This document shows, piece after piece, positions 7,112 through 16,574 of a stretch of DNA of 64,000 bases. The stretch covers positions 1 to 64,000 of the forward strand of contig NZ_QMDX01000003.1 of NCBI RefSeq assembly GCF_007421925.1. The letters are read 5' to 3'. This DNA is from Haloglomus irregulare. Lineage in GTDB: Archaea > Halobacteriota > Halobacteria > Halobacteriales > Haloarculaceae. The notes beneath the pieces were generated by a model that was given only the letters and a program-made list of their open reading frames with translations, was not told the origin of the DNA and searched no databases. Numbering within the stretch: the stretch's first letter is position 1; each line of letters begins with the position of its first letter. The position numbers were made by a program, and so were the translations under genes.

Positions 7112-7801
7112 GTGACCCGCAGTGGCGCGGACCCGACCGATCCGGTCTCGGACGACGGCCCCGCCCAGCCGGGGCTGTCCGACCGGGTCCGGGCCGGCGC
7201 CGCCCTGTTCAACGCCGGACACCACCTCGCCGCGCACGACCCGTGGGAGGCGGCCTGGCTCCCGCTGGAATCGGGGCCGGACGAGCGGCTGTGCCACGGG
7301 CTCATCCAGACCGCCGCGGCGACCCACCACGCCCCCGACAACGTCGATGGGGCGACGACGCTCGCGGCGGGTGCTCGCGACTACCTCGACGGGCTGGACG
7401 GGCACCGCGGCGTCGCGCTCGCACCCGTCCACGACTGGCTCGACGCGCTCGCGGCGGACCCGGGGGTCATCCGGGAGCGGGACCCGCCGGAGCTCCGGGT
7501 CGGGGGGGCCGTCGTCACCCCTGGCGACCTGGAGTTCCCGGCGGCGAGCGTCGCTGCACCCCACCTCGCGGCGGCCCGCGGCGAGGACGCGGCCGCCGAC
7601 CTCCTCGAGCGGGCGGCCGCGTTCGGCCGCGCCGACCTCGCCGACGGCGAGACGACGAGCCCGTTCGTGACGCTCGTGCTGGAGGTGCTCGACCCCGAGC
7701 GACCCGACGCGATGCCGCTCTCGCGCCTGCGCGACCACGTCCAGCGCCGCGAACAGCGGGTGCAGGACGTGTCCGGGCTGTTCGATGCCGACGAGGGATG
7801 A
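7112..7801 (+). CDS. DUF309 domain protein
   Basis: 229 residues from GTG, the first gene on the high-GC side of the island border. Residues about 30-75 carry the DUF309 signature: FNAGHHLAAHDPWEAAW, LCHGLIQTAAATHHA and NVDGATTLAAGARDYL. DUF309 is a helical family whose conserved H..H.xWE residues suggest metal or small-molecule binding; no reaction is established. The remaining 150 residues are acidic and less conserved. It appears monocistronic. Confidence 0.8.
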   Translation: MTRSGADPTDPVSDDGPAQPGLSDRVRAGAALFNAGHHLAAHDPWEAAWLPLESGPDERLCHGLIQTAAATHHAPDNVDGATTLAAGARDYLDGLDGHRGVALAPVHDWLDALAADPGVIRERDPPELRVGGAVVTPGDLEFPAASVAAPHLAAARGEDAAADLLERAAAFGRADLADGETTSPFVTLVLEVLDPERPDAMPLSRLRDHVQRREQRVQDVSGLFDADEG

Positions 7802-8003
7802 CCGGGTTCCGTGGTTGTTCCATCGGGGGTCGGGAGACGCCGTCGTTTTGCTGTCGATACCCGATCTCGAACTGCGGCGGTCAGGTTTCGGCATGAATCG
7901 CGTCCCGTGTGTGGCGTCCGACGCGGCGGGCCGGGTGGCGAGTGTCCACACTAGTGTGCAATGCCGAGCACGGACCCGTTCGGAACCCCGTGGTGGATGT
8001 ACC

Positions 8004-8205
8004 ATGCCAACCGGCAGTGCGGCCACCAGCGACGGGGGGCGGTGGGGTAACTGTGAGGAGCGGACGCCACACGCGGCGTCGGTGGAGATACGCGCCGAGA
8101 GCGCCAGCAGCGAGAACCCACAGTACTCCCGCGAGCCGTACCGCTCAGCGAGTGTCGGTGCGGATCGACCGAGCACCGAACGACGCGTGAGAGCGGCGTC
8201 GTAAG
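8004..8205 (+). pseudogene. frameshifted small haloarchaeal zinc-finger gene
   Basis: The frame from ATG 8004 contains PHAASVEIRAESASSENPQY followed by SREPYR, a block I recognise from small haloarchaeal zinc-binding proteins (DUF7835-like), normally preceded and followed by CxxC pairs. After EPYR (about 8143) the good frame shifts, and the continuation LSECRCGSTEHRTTRE is in another frame. The first Cys pair is also eroded (NCEERTPH). I therefore read a degraded copy with a frameshift and at least two small losses. The rest of the 7802-8247 gap shows nothing else I can support. Confidence 0.5.
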
Positions 8206-8247
8206 GGGCCCTCGGCCGCCCGAGGGAGGCGGCGGGGCGTGGACGCT

Positions 8248-8757
8248 TCAGGCCGCCTCCCGTCGCGTCTCGATATCGAGGGCCTCCCCGTCGACCGTCA
8301 CGACCAGCATCGACGCGATGGCGGCCGGGTCCGCGGCGGTGCAGGTTCCCGGGTTGTAGCAGGTGTAGCCCGCGTGCTCCCATTCCGTCTGCTGGTGGGT
8401 GTGGCCGGCAACGCCGACCGTGCGCCGGTCGTCGGCCGCGTGCTCGGCGACGACGTCGCCGACGCGCTCCTCGTAGCCGGCGATGTCGCCGGTGCCGTGG
8501 GTGACGACGAACCGGACCCTCTCGACGTCCAGGGTCGCCACCTCCGTGACGTCCAGGTCCGGCGGGTCGATGTTCCCGAGGACGGCCGTCAGCTCCGGCG
8601 TCACGTCCTCGACGTGCTCGTACGAGTCGTACGTATCGAAGTCACCGGCGTGGATCGCCAGGTCGGCGGCGTCGAGTTCGTCCAGCACCCAATCGGGGAT
8701 CTCGCTCGCGCGGGACGGGATATGCGTGTCACTGATGACCGCGACGCGGGTCGTCAT
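8248..8757 (-). CDS. YfcE/MJ0936-type metallophosphoesterase
   Basis: 169 residues from ATG. Metal-binding blocks are in order: VISDTHIPSR (DxH), HAGDFDTY (GD), GNID (GN), VTHGT and AGHTHQQTE (GHTH). This is the compact calcineurin-like layout of MJ0936 and YfcE, which hydrolyse phosphodiesters in the cytoplasm using two metal ions. YfcE cleaves model and cyclic phosphodiesters; the natural substrate here is unknown. It is divergent from the Nudix/eIF-2B gene that starts 122 bases away. Confidence 0.85.
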   Translation of the reverse strand: MTTRVAVISDTHIPSRASEIPDWVLDELDAADLAIHAGDFDTYDSYEHVEDVTPELTAVLGNIDPPDLDVTEVATLDVERVRFVVTHGTGDIAGYEERVGDVVAEHAADDRRTVGVAGHTHQQTEWEHAGYTCYNPGTCTAADPAAIASMLVVTVDGEALDIETRREAA

Positions 8758-8878
8758 CTGTGGGTGGTGGTGTCGGCTGGCGGGGGCAAAAGTGTGTAGC
8801 CGGGCGTTCGGCGCCGACCGGCGTTACCCCTCCGGTTCCGGTCGAACCGTTATCCGTCTGCGCGACGGAGCCCCGGCC

Positions 8879-10164
8879 ATGAGCGATGCGGACGGGGCGG
8901 GCATGGTCTCCGTGTTCCTGCGGCACGGGTCGGACGTGCTCCTGTGCCGCCGGAGCGAGGCCGTGGGCTCCGGCAGCGGCCGGTGGGGTGTCGTCGCCGG
9001 CCACGCCGGGGGTGACCCGGAACGGCTGGCTCGCGAGGCGGTCCGCGAGGGGACCGGCCTCGACCCCGGGGACTGCTCTCCCGTCCGTCGGGGGGCATCG
9101 TTCCCGGTCGAGGACCCCGACCACGGTGCGTGGCGTGTACATCCCGTCCTGTTCGACTGCCCGACCCGCGAGGTGACGACGAACCGCGGGACGGCGGCGC
9201 AGGAGTGGGTCCAGCCGACCGCCATCCTCGACCGCGAGACGGTGCCGTGGCTCTGGGAGTCCTACCGCCGGGTCGCGCCGACGGTCGCCGCCGTGCGCGA
9301 GGACCGCGAGCACGGCTCCGAGTACGTCTCCCGGCGGGCCGTGGAGGTGCTGCGGGACGCCGCGGCGGCGCTGGCGGCGGGCGTCGATGCGCCGGTGGCG
9401 GTACCCGACGGCGAGGGCGAGGACGAATGGTCACGGCTGACCGCGCTCGCCGCCGGGCTGTTGGGGGCACGGGCAAGCATAGCCGTCGTCGCGAACCGGG
9501 TGAACCGCGTCACGTTCGAGGCACGCGGCGACCGCGAGGCGTCGGCCGTCCGGCACGCCGCCGAGCGGCTGCTCGCCGGCCTGGACGACGCCCGCATCGA
9601 GGCCCCCGACGCGCTCCGGGGGGCGACCGTCGCCACGCTGTCGCGCTCCGGGACGGTCCGGGACCTGCTGGCGCGATGTGACCCGACCGAGGTCGTCATC
9701 GCCGAGTCGCGGCCCGGCGGTGAGGGTCGAGCGGCCGGGGCGGCGCTCGCCGACACGCTCGCCGTCGACGTGACGCTGTGTGGGGACGCCGGCATCGCCC
9801 ACGCGTCGACGCCTGCGACGCCGACGCGGTGCTGGTCGGCGCGGACGCCGTGCTCGCGGACGGGAGCGTGGTCAACAAGGTCGGGACTCGGACGTTGGCG
9901 AGCGCCGCCGCCGCACAGGACGTGCCCGTCCACGTCGCGGCCCACGCTGACAAGGTCGCGCCGCCGGGGCACGGGGTCGACCTCGAGCCGCGCGACCCGG
10001 ACGAGCTGCTCGGGGCCGACGCGCCGGCCGCGCTGGGGGTCGAACAGCCGACGTTCGACGTGACGCCGCCGGGGGTGGTCGACCGCTACCTGACCGAGCG
10101 CGGCCCGCTCGCACCGGAGGAGGTGGATGCGCTGGCCGAACGTGCCGCCGAGCGAGCCGACTGA
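8879..10164 (+). pseudogene. Nudix-eIF2B-alpha-like fusion, single frameshift
   Basis: The first frame (ATG 8879) has a Nudix-type region, MVSVFLRHGSDVLLCRR then GHAGGDPERLAREAVREGTG, and then an eIF-2B alpha/R15P-isomerase-like region (SRSGTVRDLLARCDPTEVVI, ESRPGGEGR). At about 9803 the frame is lost. The rest of the family sequence (ACDADAVLVGADAVLADGSV, NKVGT) continues one frame over to TGA 10164. Restoring one G in CACGCGTCGAC would rejoin them as HAVDACDAD. The Nudix box is itself degenerate: REV.EE.G becomes EAVREGTG, losing a metal-binding Glu. The gene is either freshly inactivated or a sequence error; the rest is intact. Confidence 0.8.
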
Positions 10165-10172
10165 CCGCGGTC

Positions 10173-11129
10173 TCAGTCGCCGTCGAACAGGTCCGTCGAG
10201 AGATACCGCTCGCCGCCGTCCGGGATGACCGCGACGACGAGTTCGCCCGGGTGCTCGGCGGCGTAGTCCGCGCCGGCCGCGAGCGCCGCGCCCCCCGAGG
10301 CGCCGACGAGGAGCCCCTCGACCCGGCCCACCCGCCGGGCGGTCGTCTTCGCCCGCTCGTCGGTCACCCCCCGGACCTCGTCGACCAGGTCGGGGTCGAG
10401 GGTGTCCGGAAGGAAGCCGGGGCCGATACCCTGGATGTCGTGGCTCGCGTCGCTGCGTGCCGAGAGCGTCGGCGAGGTCGCCGGCTCGACCGCGACGCCC
10501 GTCACGTCGGCGTCGCGGTCCTCGGTCAGATGTCGCATGACGCCGGTGATGGTGCCGCCGGTCCCGACCCCGGCGACGACGGCGTCGACCGCGCCGTCGG
10601 TGGCACGCCAGATCTCGGGGCCGGTCGTCCGGCGGTGGGCCAGCGGGTTGGCCGCGTTGGCGAACTGCCGGGCCATGACGGCGTTCGCCCGTTCGTCGAG
10701 GAGTTCCGCGGCCCGCTCGCGCGCGCCGGTCATCCCGGCCGCGGCGGGCGTGAGTTCGAGGTCGGCCCCCAGCGCCCGGAGGAGCTGTCGGCGCTCGGCG
10801 GACATCGACTCGGGCATCGTCAGGACGCAGTCGTAGCCCCGCGCGGCCGCGACCGCCGCCAGCCCGATGCCGGTGTTCCCGCTGGTCGCCTCCACGACGG
10901 TGCCACCGGGGTCGAGCGCGCCGGCCCGCTCGGCGGCATCGAGCATCTCGCGAGCGATGCGGTCCTTCACGGAGTACGGGTTCGCCGCCTCGACCTTCCC
11001 GAGCAGGGTGTCGGCCAGGCTGGAGAGCCGGAGCAGCGGCGTCCCGCCGACCAGTTCGTCGACGGACTCGGCCACCGACGGGTCGTCGGCCGCTCGGGAC
11101 CGCGAACCCGCGTCGTCGGGTCGTGCCAT
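10173..11129 (-). CDS. cysK: cysteine synthase A
   Basis: 318 residues from ATG 11129; the longer frame upstream lacks conserved sequence. A PLP fold-type II enzyme that makes cysteine from O-acetylserine (or a related ester) and sulfide. Motifs are NPYSVKDRIA with the PLP lysine, EATSGNTGIGLA (substrate loop), GVGTGGTITGV (phosphate-binding loop) and GIGPGFLPDTLD. Its end lies 8 bases from the end of the convergent Nudix/eIF2B gene. Family alternatives such as cystathionine beta-synthase-like enzymes are possible, but there is no C-terminal CBS domain. Confidence 0.9.
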   Translation of the reverse strand: MARPDDAGSRSRAADDPSVAESVDELVGGTPLLRLSSLADTLLGKVEAANPYSVKDRIAREMLDAAERAGALDPGGTVVEATSGNTGIGLAAVAAARGYDCVLTMPESMSAERRQLLRALGADLELTPAAAGMTGARERAAELLDERANAVMARQFANAANPLAHRRTTGPEIWRATDGAVDAVVAGVGTGGTITGVMRHLTEDRDADVTGVAVEPATSPTLSARSDASHDIQGIGPGFLPDTLDPDLVDEVRGVTDERAKTTARRVGRVEGLLVGASGGAALAAGADYAAEHPGELVVAVIPDGGERYLSTDLFDGD

Positions 11130-11350
11130 CGTCGACGGTTCCGGCCGAACGGGGTTGGTTCGCTCCCCACAACAGTGTGGGCCTTCACCCGTCGGCACAG
11201 GGCGGCGCCTCGCCCGGTCGAGGGCGAGCGGGCGGCACGACGACACCACCGCCGGGGGGCCATCGGGGTGCGGACGACGGTACCGGGGGCGGCGACGGAC
11301 GAGCGGTCGCCCGCCGGGTCAACTAAGTGGTCGCTGGACGGAACATAGGT

Positions 11351-11536
11351 ATGGACATCGACCTGGACGACGTCACGGGCGAGGGCGGGAACAAGCTGAA
11401 GACCAGCCTCCCGGGCGTGGAGGTCACGACGCAGCTGGGCGACGCCGACCCCGAGGAGCTAGAGGCGCTCCACCGCCGGCAGTTGGAGCTGGCGCTGGAG
11501 CACGCCGAGGAGGCAAAGGAGTCGACCCGGATGTAG
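11351..11536 (+). CDS. conserved small haloarchaeal protein, unknown
   Basis: 61 residues from ATG 11351 (MDIDLDDVTGEGGNKLKTS...). It is very acidic. The C-terminal half, ADPEELEALHRRQLELALEH followed by AEEAKES, is a predicted amphipathic helix that could form a coiled coil. It has its own upstream region, divergent from cysK. No domain is recognised and no function is proposed. Confidence 0.6.
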   Translation: MDIDLDDVTGEGGNKLKTSLPGVEVTTQLGDADPEELEALHRRQLELALEHAEEAKESTRM

Positions 11537-11920
11537 GCCGGGGAGACGGGGCGTTTTTGTCGCCACGGCCGCTCGGTCCGACTGCTGGCGATGACGACGG
11601 TTACCCCCTCCGAGCCCCGTGTGACGAGGCCCTTCTACCGAGCCAGCATCCACATCGCGTGACGGACACGGCAGCGTCATCCACCGAGACCGGTAGCCGC
11701 CAGCATGGGCAGCGACGACTCCGGCGGCTCGACCGACTCGCTCGGCGGGAGCGTGGCAGAACTGTTGCCCGGTGGGCTCTCGGGCGGCGACCTCCGGGGA
11801 CCCCTCGGCCGGGGCGTCCACAGACGGCGCGACCGGTCGGCCGGGGGCGAGCGCGGGACGTGATGCCCGCAGGAAGCGTGTAATCCGACGGATAACGGCC
11901 CGACAGAACCGATATCCGAA
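11537..11920. other. intergenic stretch with T-run after the small gene
   Basis: No gene is supported. GGGGCGTTTTTGTCG, about 15 bases after the upstream stop codon, is a plausible archaeal T-run terminator. A 52-codon frame (ATG near 11705, MGSDDSGGSTDSLGGS) is Gly/Ser-rich and has no family resemblance, so I do not call it. Confidence 0.4.
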
Positions 11921-13699
11921 CTATTCGCGGTACTCGTCGGTTACGTCGTTCAGCTCGACGGACCCGTCGGGGACCCGGTAGGCGGCGACGACCTCGCGGT
12001 CGGCGGCCATCGAGTCCGTGTGTTTGTCGACGGCGTAGCCGACGTAGGTGCAGTCCTCGCGGGTGAACTCGACGACGGAGTAGCCCCAGTGATGCGAGTC
12101 GAAGAACTCGATATGCGGGTTCTGCGCGGTGACGAACCGTCGGAGGAGCGGCTCGGTGAGGCGGCCCAGGGGGCCGTCGCCGATGCCGAGCGCCTCCGCG
12201 ACGTTGAGGCTCGACACCGCCGGGGTCATGAACTCGACCCCCACGCGCTCGCCGGGCGGGAACAGCCGGCCTGTGACCGGGCCGCCGTAGTCGGTCCGCT
12301 TGTAGCCCGCGATGTAGCAGTGCATGTCCCCGGTGAGCGTGACGAAGTTGCGCGGCGCGGACTCGTGGATGCGCTCGGTGACGTACCGGCGCTCGCGGGT
12401 GTAGCCGTCCCAGCCGCCCTGCACCGGGTAGAGGGACGCCCGACCCCCGCCGAGCCGGAACGGGACGGTGAGCACCTCGTCCGACCAGACCGTCCAGCGG
12501 GCCGTCGAGTCGCGGATCTCGTCGGTGAACCACGCCAGCTGGTCCTCGCCGAGCATCGTCCGGCCGGCCGGCTCGGCATCGGGCCGGACGTTGGCGGCCG
12601 TCGGGAGGCCCTCCCGGGGCGGGTCCCGGTAGAGCCGCTCGTCGGTCAGGACGAGGTGGACGAGATCGCCGAACTCGAGCGAGCGCCAGAGCTGGAAGCG
12701 GTCCTGCAGCGAGTCGGCGTCGGGGTCGTAGTCCAGCCGCGCGGGCATGAACTCCCACCAGGCGTGGATGGCGTCCGCGGTCAGCCGGGTCATGAACTCG
12801 GGGGCCTCCCCGCGGGGGTGGTCGGCCTTGGGCGCGTCGTCCTCGGGGTCCCAGTAGACGTCGTTCGCGATCTCGTGGTCGTCCCAGGCGGCGATGAGGG
12901 TGTGTGATTCCAGCGCCCGCTGGAGGAACCGGTCCGAGCGGTAGGTGCGGTAGAGGTGACGGTAGTCGTCGATGCCCTGCACGCGGTCGGCGCCGCTGGG
13001 GAGTTCGACGTCCCGGTCCGGGTAGTCCCGGCTACCGAGCCCCCGGAACTCGCCGTCGCCGGACTCGTAGATGAAGTCGCCGACGTGGACGAGGAAATCC
13101 AGCTCCTCATCGGCGACGTGGCCCAGCGCGGGGTAGTAGCCGTTGCAGTAGTTCTGGCAGGCGAGCACGCCGACCCGGAGCGAGTCGGGCGAGGCGTCCG
13201 GCTTCGGGAGGGTGCGGCAGGTGCCGGTCCGGGAGGCGACGCCGTCGTAGCCGAACCGGTAGCGGTACGCCCGGTCCGGCTCCAGCGCCCCGTCCACGTC
13301 GACCTTCACGACGTGGTCGTGGGCCCGGATACGGTCGGTATCGTCGATGATGCCCCGGTAGCAGGGGTCGTCGAACGAGTCGTCGCTCGCGACCTCGACG
13401 CCGAGCGGCTCGTCCGGGTCGAACGCGTCGGGGGCCACCCGCGTCCAGAGGATGACGCCCGTCGTCGTCGGACCGCCCGAGGCGACGGACTGGGGGAACA
13501 CCGCGTCCGGGTTGCGGTCGCCGTCGGCGACGAACAGCGCGTCGCGGTCGGGCTCGCGGGGGCGCTGGCTCAGGAGGAGGTCGTCGTTCGACAGGAGCGA
13601 TGCCAGTTCGGCGTGGCCGTCGCCCCCGTCCGTCGCGTCGTGCGGCGTGGCGTCCGGGTGCTGCCGGCGGTCGGGTCGGTCGTCCGTCCCCTGTCCCAT
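11921..13699 (-). CDS. PhoD-like phosphatase/phosphodiesterase
   Basis: 592 residues. The N-terminal about 70 residues are acidic and disordered-looking. Next comes an immunoglobulin-like region (FPQSVASGGPTTTGVILWTR), then the PhoD catalytic core: VHVGDFIYESG, AAWDDHEIANDVYW, QLAWFTDEIRDS, FVTLTGDMHCY and HHWGYSVVEF. PhoD enzymes use Fe/Ca to hydrolyse phosphodiesters and phosphomonoesters and are normally exported through Tat. No twin-arginine signal or hydrophobic segment is visible at this start, so it may be cytoplasmic or its start may lie elsewhere. It is a single gene, not in an obvious phosphate operon. Confidence 0.88.
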   Translation of the reverse strand: MGQGTDDRPDRRQHPDATPHDATDGGDGHAELASLLSNDDLLLSQRPREPDRDALFVADGDRNPDAVFPQSVASGGPTTTGVILWTRVAPDAFDPDEPLGVEVASDDSFDDPCYRGIIDDTDRIRAHDHVVKVDVDGALEPDRAYRYRFGYDGVASRTGTCRTLPKPDASPDSLRVGVLACQNYCNGYYPALGHVADEELDFLVHVGDFIYESGDGEFRGLGSRDYPDRDVELPSGADRVQGIDDYRHLYRTYRSDRFLQRALESHTLIAAWDDHEIANDVYWDPEDDAPKADHPRGEAPEFMTRLTADAIHAWWEFMPARLDYDPDADSLQDRFQLWRSLEFGDLVHLVLTDERLYRDPPREGLPTAANVRPDAEPAGRTMLGEDQLAWFTDEIRDSTARWTVWSDEVLTVPFRLGGGRASLYPVQGGWDGYTRERRYVTERIHESAPRNFVTLTGDMHCYIAGYKRTDYGGPVTGRLFPPGERVGVEFMTPAVSSLNVAEALGIGDGPLGRLTEPLLRRFVTAQNPHIEFFDSHHWGYSVVEFTREDCTYVGYAVDKHTDSMAADREVVAAYRVPDGSVELNDVTDEYRE

Positions 13700-13909
13700 C
13701 GGTCGTCCCTACGCGGGATAGTGGTTTGGCGCTTGTGGCGGACCACACGGAGGTTCAGATCCGATGGCACGGCAGCCGACCCGTGCCCCGATGGGTCGCC
13801 CCCGGGCCGCCGGCCCGATGCGGGACACATCGTCCCGCCCGGTTCCGACAGCGCGGCATCCGGTCCGGGGGGAATGGTCGTGCCGCCTGCTCGCCAGCCA
13901 GTCGCCGCC

Positions 13910-16468
13910 TCACCCGTCGGCCGGTGTCCCCGGGGTCAGCCGCGAGAGCCGCATCGCGTTGCCCGTCACGCCGAGCGTCATCCCGGCATCGCCGACGAGA
14001 ACGGCCGCGGCGACGCCGACGACGCCGAACGGCACCCCGACCGCCAGTACGGCCTTCACCGCGAGGCTGGCGTAGACGTTGCTCCGGATGACGCCGTCGG
14101 CCGCCCGCGCCAGGTCGTACAGGTACGGGAGCCGCGTGAGGTCGTCGCCGAGGAGCGCGATGTCGGCGGCCTCGATGGCGGCGTCCGTGCCGGCCGCGCC
14201 CATCGCGACGCCGACGGTGGCCGCGGCCAGCGCCGGTGCGTCGTTGACCCCGTCGCCGACCATCGCGACCCCGCCCTCGTACTCGGTCTCCAGCGCCGCG
14301 ACGGCGTCGGCCTTCTCCGCCGGCAGGAGGCCGGCGCGGTAGTCGTCGACGCCGACCCGGTCGGCCACGGCGCGGGCGGTCCCCTCGTTGTCCCCGGTCA
14401 GCATCACGACCTCGAGGCCGGCGTCCCGGAGCCGCTCGACCATCCACGGCGCCGTCTCGCGGACCGTGTCCGCGACGGCGATGACCCCCTCTAGTTCGAC
14501 CTCGTGACCGTCGGGGCCGCGGCCCTCCCAGCCGACGAGGATGACGGTCTTCCCCTCGGCCTGGAGCCGGGGGATGGTCTCCTCGGCGAGGTCGAGGCAG
14601 CCCTGGCGGTCGCAGAGCGACCGGAGCTCCGGGACGCGCTCCCGGGCGTCCCCGACGACGTGGGCGTGGCCCAGGTCGAAGCCGAGTTCCTCGAACAGGG
14701 CCGGGGTGCCGGCGTAGTGCTCGGTCCCGTCGAGCGTGGCGCGGACGCCCTTGCCGGTGAGGCTCTCGAACCCCGAGACCGGTCCCGCGGCACGCTCGGC
14801 ACCGCGGCCCTCCGCGTGGGCGACGATGGCCTCGCCGACGGGGTGCTCGCTGCGGGCCTCCAGCCCCCGGGCACACCGGAGCACGTCCCGTTCGGTGTGG
14901 TCGCCCAGCGGGACGATATCCGTCACCGCCAGTTCGCCGGTCGTGAGCGTCCCGGTCTTGTCGACCGCGACCGCCTCGACGCCGCCCATCGCCTCCAGAT
15001 GGTCGCCACCCTTCACGAGAACGCCGTTGCGGGCGGCGGCGGTGATGCCCGAGACGACCGAGACGGGTGTCGAGATGACGAACGCGCAGGGGCAGGCGAG
15101 CACGAGCAGCGTGATGCCGTTGACGAACCATGCCACGGGGTCCAGCCCCAGGACGAGCGGCGGCACCGCCGCGACGAGGACGGCGACGGCGACCATCACC
15201 GGCGTGTAGTAGGCCGCGAACCGCTCGACGAACTGCTCGCGCTCGGTCCGGTTCGCGTCGGCGTCCGCGACGAGGTCGGCGATCTTCGAGAGGGTGCTGT
15301 CGCCACCCGCCGCGGTCACGTCGACCTCCAGGTAGCCGGACTCGTTGAGCGTGCCGGCGTACACCTCGTCGCCGGCGGTCTTGTCGACGGGGACCGACTC
15401 GCCGGTGATGGGGGCCTGGTTGACGGCGCTCTCGCCCTCGCGGACGACCCCGTCGGCCGGGAGCTTCTCGCCCGGCCGAACGACGACCCGGTCGCCGGCG
15501 ACCAGATCGGCGGCCGGTATCGTCCGCTCCGCCCCGTCGCGCCGCACCGTGGCCTCGGTCGGGGCGAGCTCCAGCAGCTCCTGGACGGAGCCCCGCGTCC
15601 GGTCCATCGCGTAGCGTTCCAGCAGCTCAGCGACGCTGAACAGCGTCGACAGCGTCGCCGCCTCCACGTAGAGGTGGGTGCCGGCGACGACGCTGGCGAC
15701 GACGGCGCTGACGATGGCCGCCGACATCAGGAAGTCGATGTCGAGGGAGCGGTTCCGGGCGGAGTAGTAGCCGTTCCGGAGGATGGCGGCCCCGCCAGTG
15801 GCGACGGCGCCGAGGAACAGCAGGTCGGCGACGGCAAACGTCACCGGCCCCGCGACGACGGTCGCGTTCGAGCCGGGGACGAGGAACTCCAGCACCAGGC
15901 CGACGGCCAGCAGCACGGCCGCGACGCCGGTCAGTTTCGCCCGGCGGCTCCGCCGGACGGGTTCGCGGGCAGCCGGGCCGTCGGGTCCCTGGCCGTCGAC
16001 CTCCTCCCCGACGACGGGGTAGCCGGCGTCCTCGACGGCCCGGCGGAGCGCGTCGACGGTTGTCCCGTCACCGACGGTGACCTCGACGCGACCGACGGTC
16101 GGCCGGGCATCGATCCCGTGGACGCCGGCGACGGCCGCGAGTGCGCCCTCGACCGTGTCCGCACACGACGCGCAGTTCATCTCGGGGACCTGGAACGCGA
16201 CCGTCCGCTCGGCGACCGCGTACCCGGCGGCCACGATACGCTCGACGACGGCCTCGCGGGACACGCGTCCCCCGACGACGACCTGACCCGTCGTCGGGTG
16301 GGTCTCGACCGTCCGCACGCCCGCGAGTTCGCGGACGCTCCCCGCGATCTTCTCCGCACACGAGGCACAGTCCATGTCGGGCACGTCGAGGGTGAACTCG
16401 GCGTCGGTGCCGCCGTCGCTCTCACTCGGGGTGGGTTCGCCCCCGACGGCGTCGCGACGGTCGCTCAT
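13910..16468 (-). CDS. P1B-type metal-exporting ATPase (Zn/Cd type)
   Basis: 852 residues. Two N-terminal metal-binding HMA domains (DMDCASCAEK and EMNCASCADT) precede eight membrane helices. Other motifs are TGES (actuator), LACPCAFVISTPVSVVSG (CPC metal site in TM6), DKTGTLTTGE (phosphorylated Asp), the SEHPVGEAI nucleotide-domain HP motif and GDGVNDAPALA. The CPC-x-VIST(P) context and an Asp in the last helix (VGDAGMTLGVTGNAM) are typical of Zn/Cd/Pb exporters rather than copper pumps. It expels metal ions at the cytoplasmic membrane using ATP. A TATA-like ATTTTATC about 45-50 bases upstream is probably its promoter. Confidence 0.9.
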   Translation of the reverse strand: MSDRRDAVGGEPTPSESDGGTDAEFTLDVPDMDCASCAEKIAGSVRELAGVRTVETHPTTGQVVVGGRVSREAVVERIVAAGYAVAERTVAFQVPEMNCASCADTVEGALAAVAGVHGIDARPTVGRVEVTVGDGTTVDALRRAVEDAGYPVVGEEVDGQGPDGPAAREPVRRSRRAKLTGVAAVLLAVGLVLEFLVPGSNATVVAGPVTFAVADLLFLGAVATGGAAILRNGYYSARNRSLDIDFLMSAAIVSAVVASVVAGTHLYVEAATLSTLFSVAELLERYAMDRTRGSVQELLELAPTEATVRRDGAERTIPAADLVAGDRVVVRPGEKLPADGVVREGESAVNQAPITGESVPVDKTAGDEVYAGTLNESGYLEVDVTAAGGDSTLSKIADLVADADANRTEREQFVERFAAYYTPVMVAVAVLVAAVPPLVLGLDPVAWFVNGITLLVLACPCAFVISTPVSVVSGITAAARNGVLVKGGDHLEAMGGVEAVAVDKTGTLTTGELAVTDIVPLGDHTERDVLRCARGLEARSEHPVGEAIVAHAEGRGAERAAGPVSGFESLTGKGVRATLDGTEHYAGTPALFEELGFDLGHAHVVGDARERVPELRSLCDRQGCLDLAEETIPRLQAEGKTVILVGWEGRGPDGHEVELEGVIAVADTVRETAPWMVERLRDAGLEVVMLTGDNEGTARAVADRVGVDDYRAGLLPAEKADAVAALETEYEGGVAMVGDGVNDAPALAAATVGVAMGAAGTDAAIEAADIALLGDDLTRLPYLYDLARAADGVIRSNVYASLAVKAVLAVGVPFGVVGVAAAVLVGDAGMTLGVTGNAMRLSRLTPGTPADG

Positions 16469-16574
16469 TACCGGGAGGAAGGGGCTCCGATGTTATTAGA
16501 TTCACTGATAAAATCGGGGGTCGGAGGACTAGTCATTGCTACTTGATTGGGCCTGTATTAGTAACTACGGCCGG

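Noticed and set aside
8483-10063. A 526-codon frame beginning inside the phosphodiesterase gene
   Set aside because: Only the part from ATG 8879 has protein family sequence. The front is antisense to the phosphodiesterase.
11705-11863. 52-codon Gly/Ser-rich frame after the small acidic protein
   Set aside because: Low complexity and no ribosome-binding or TATA context.
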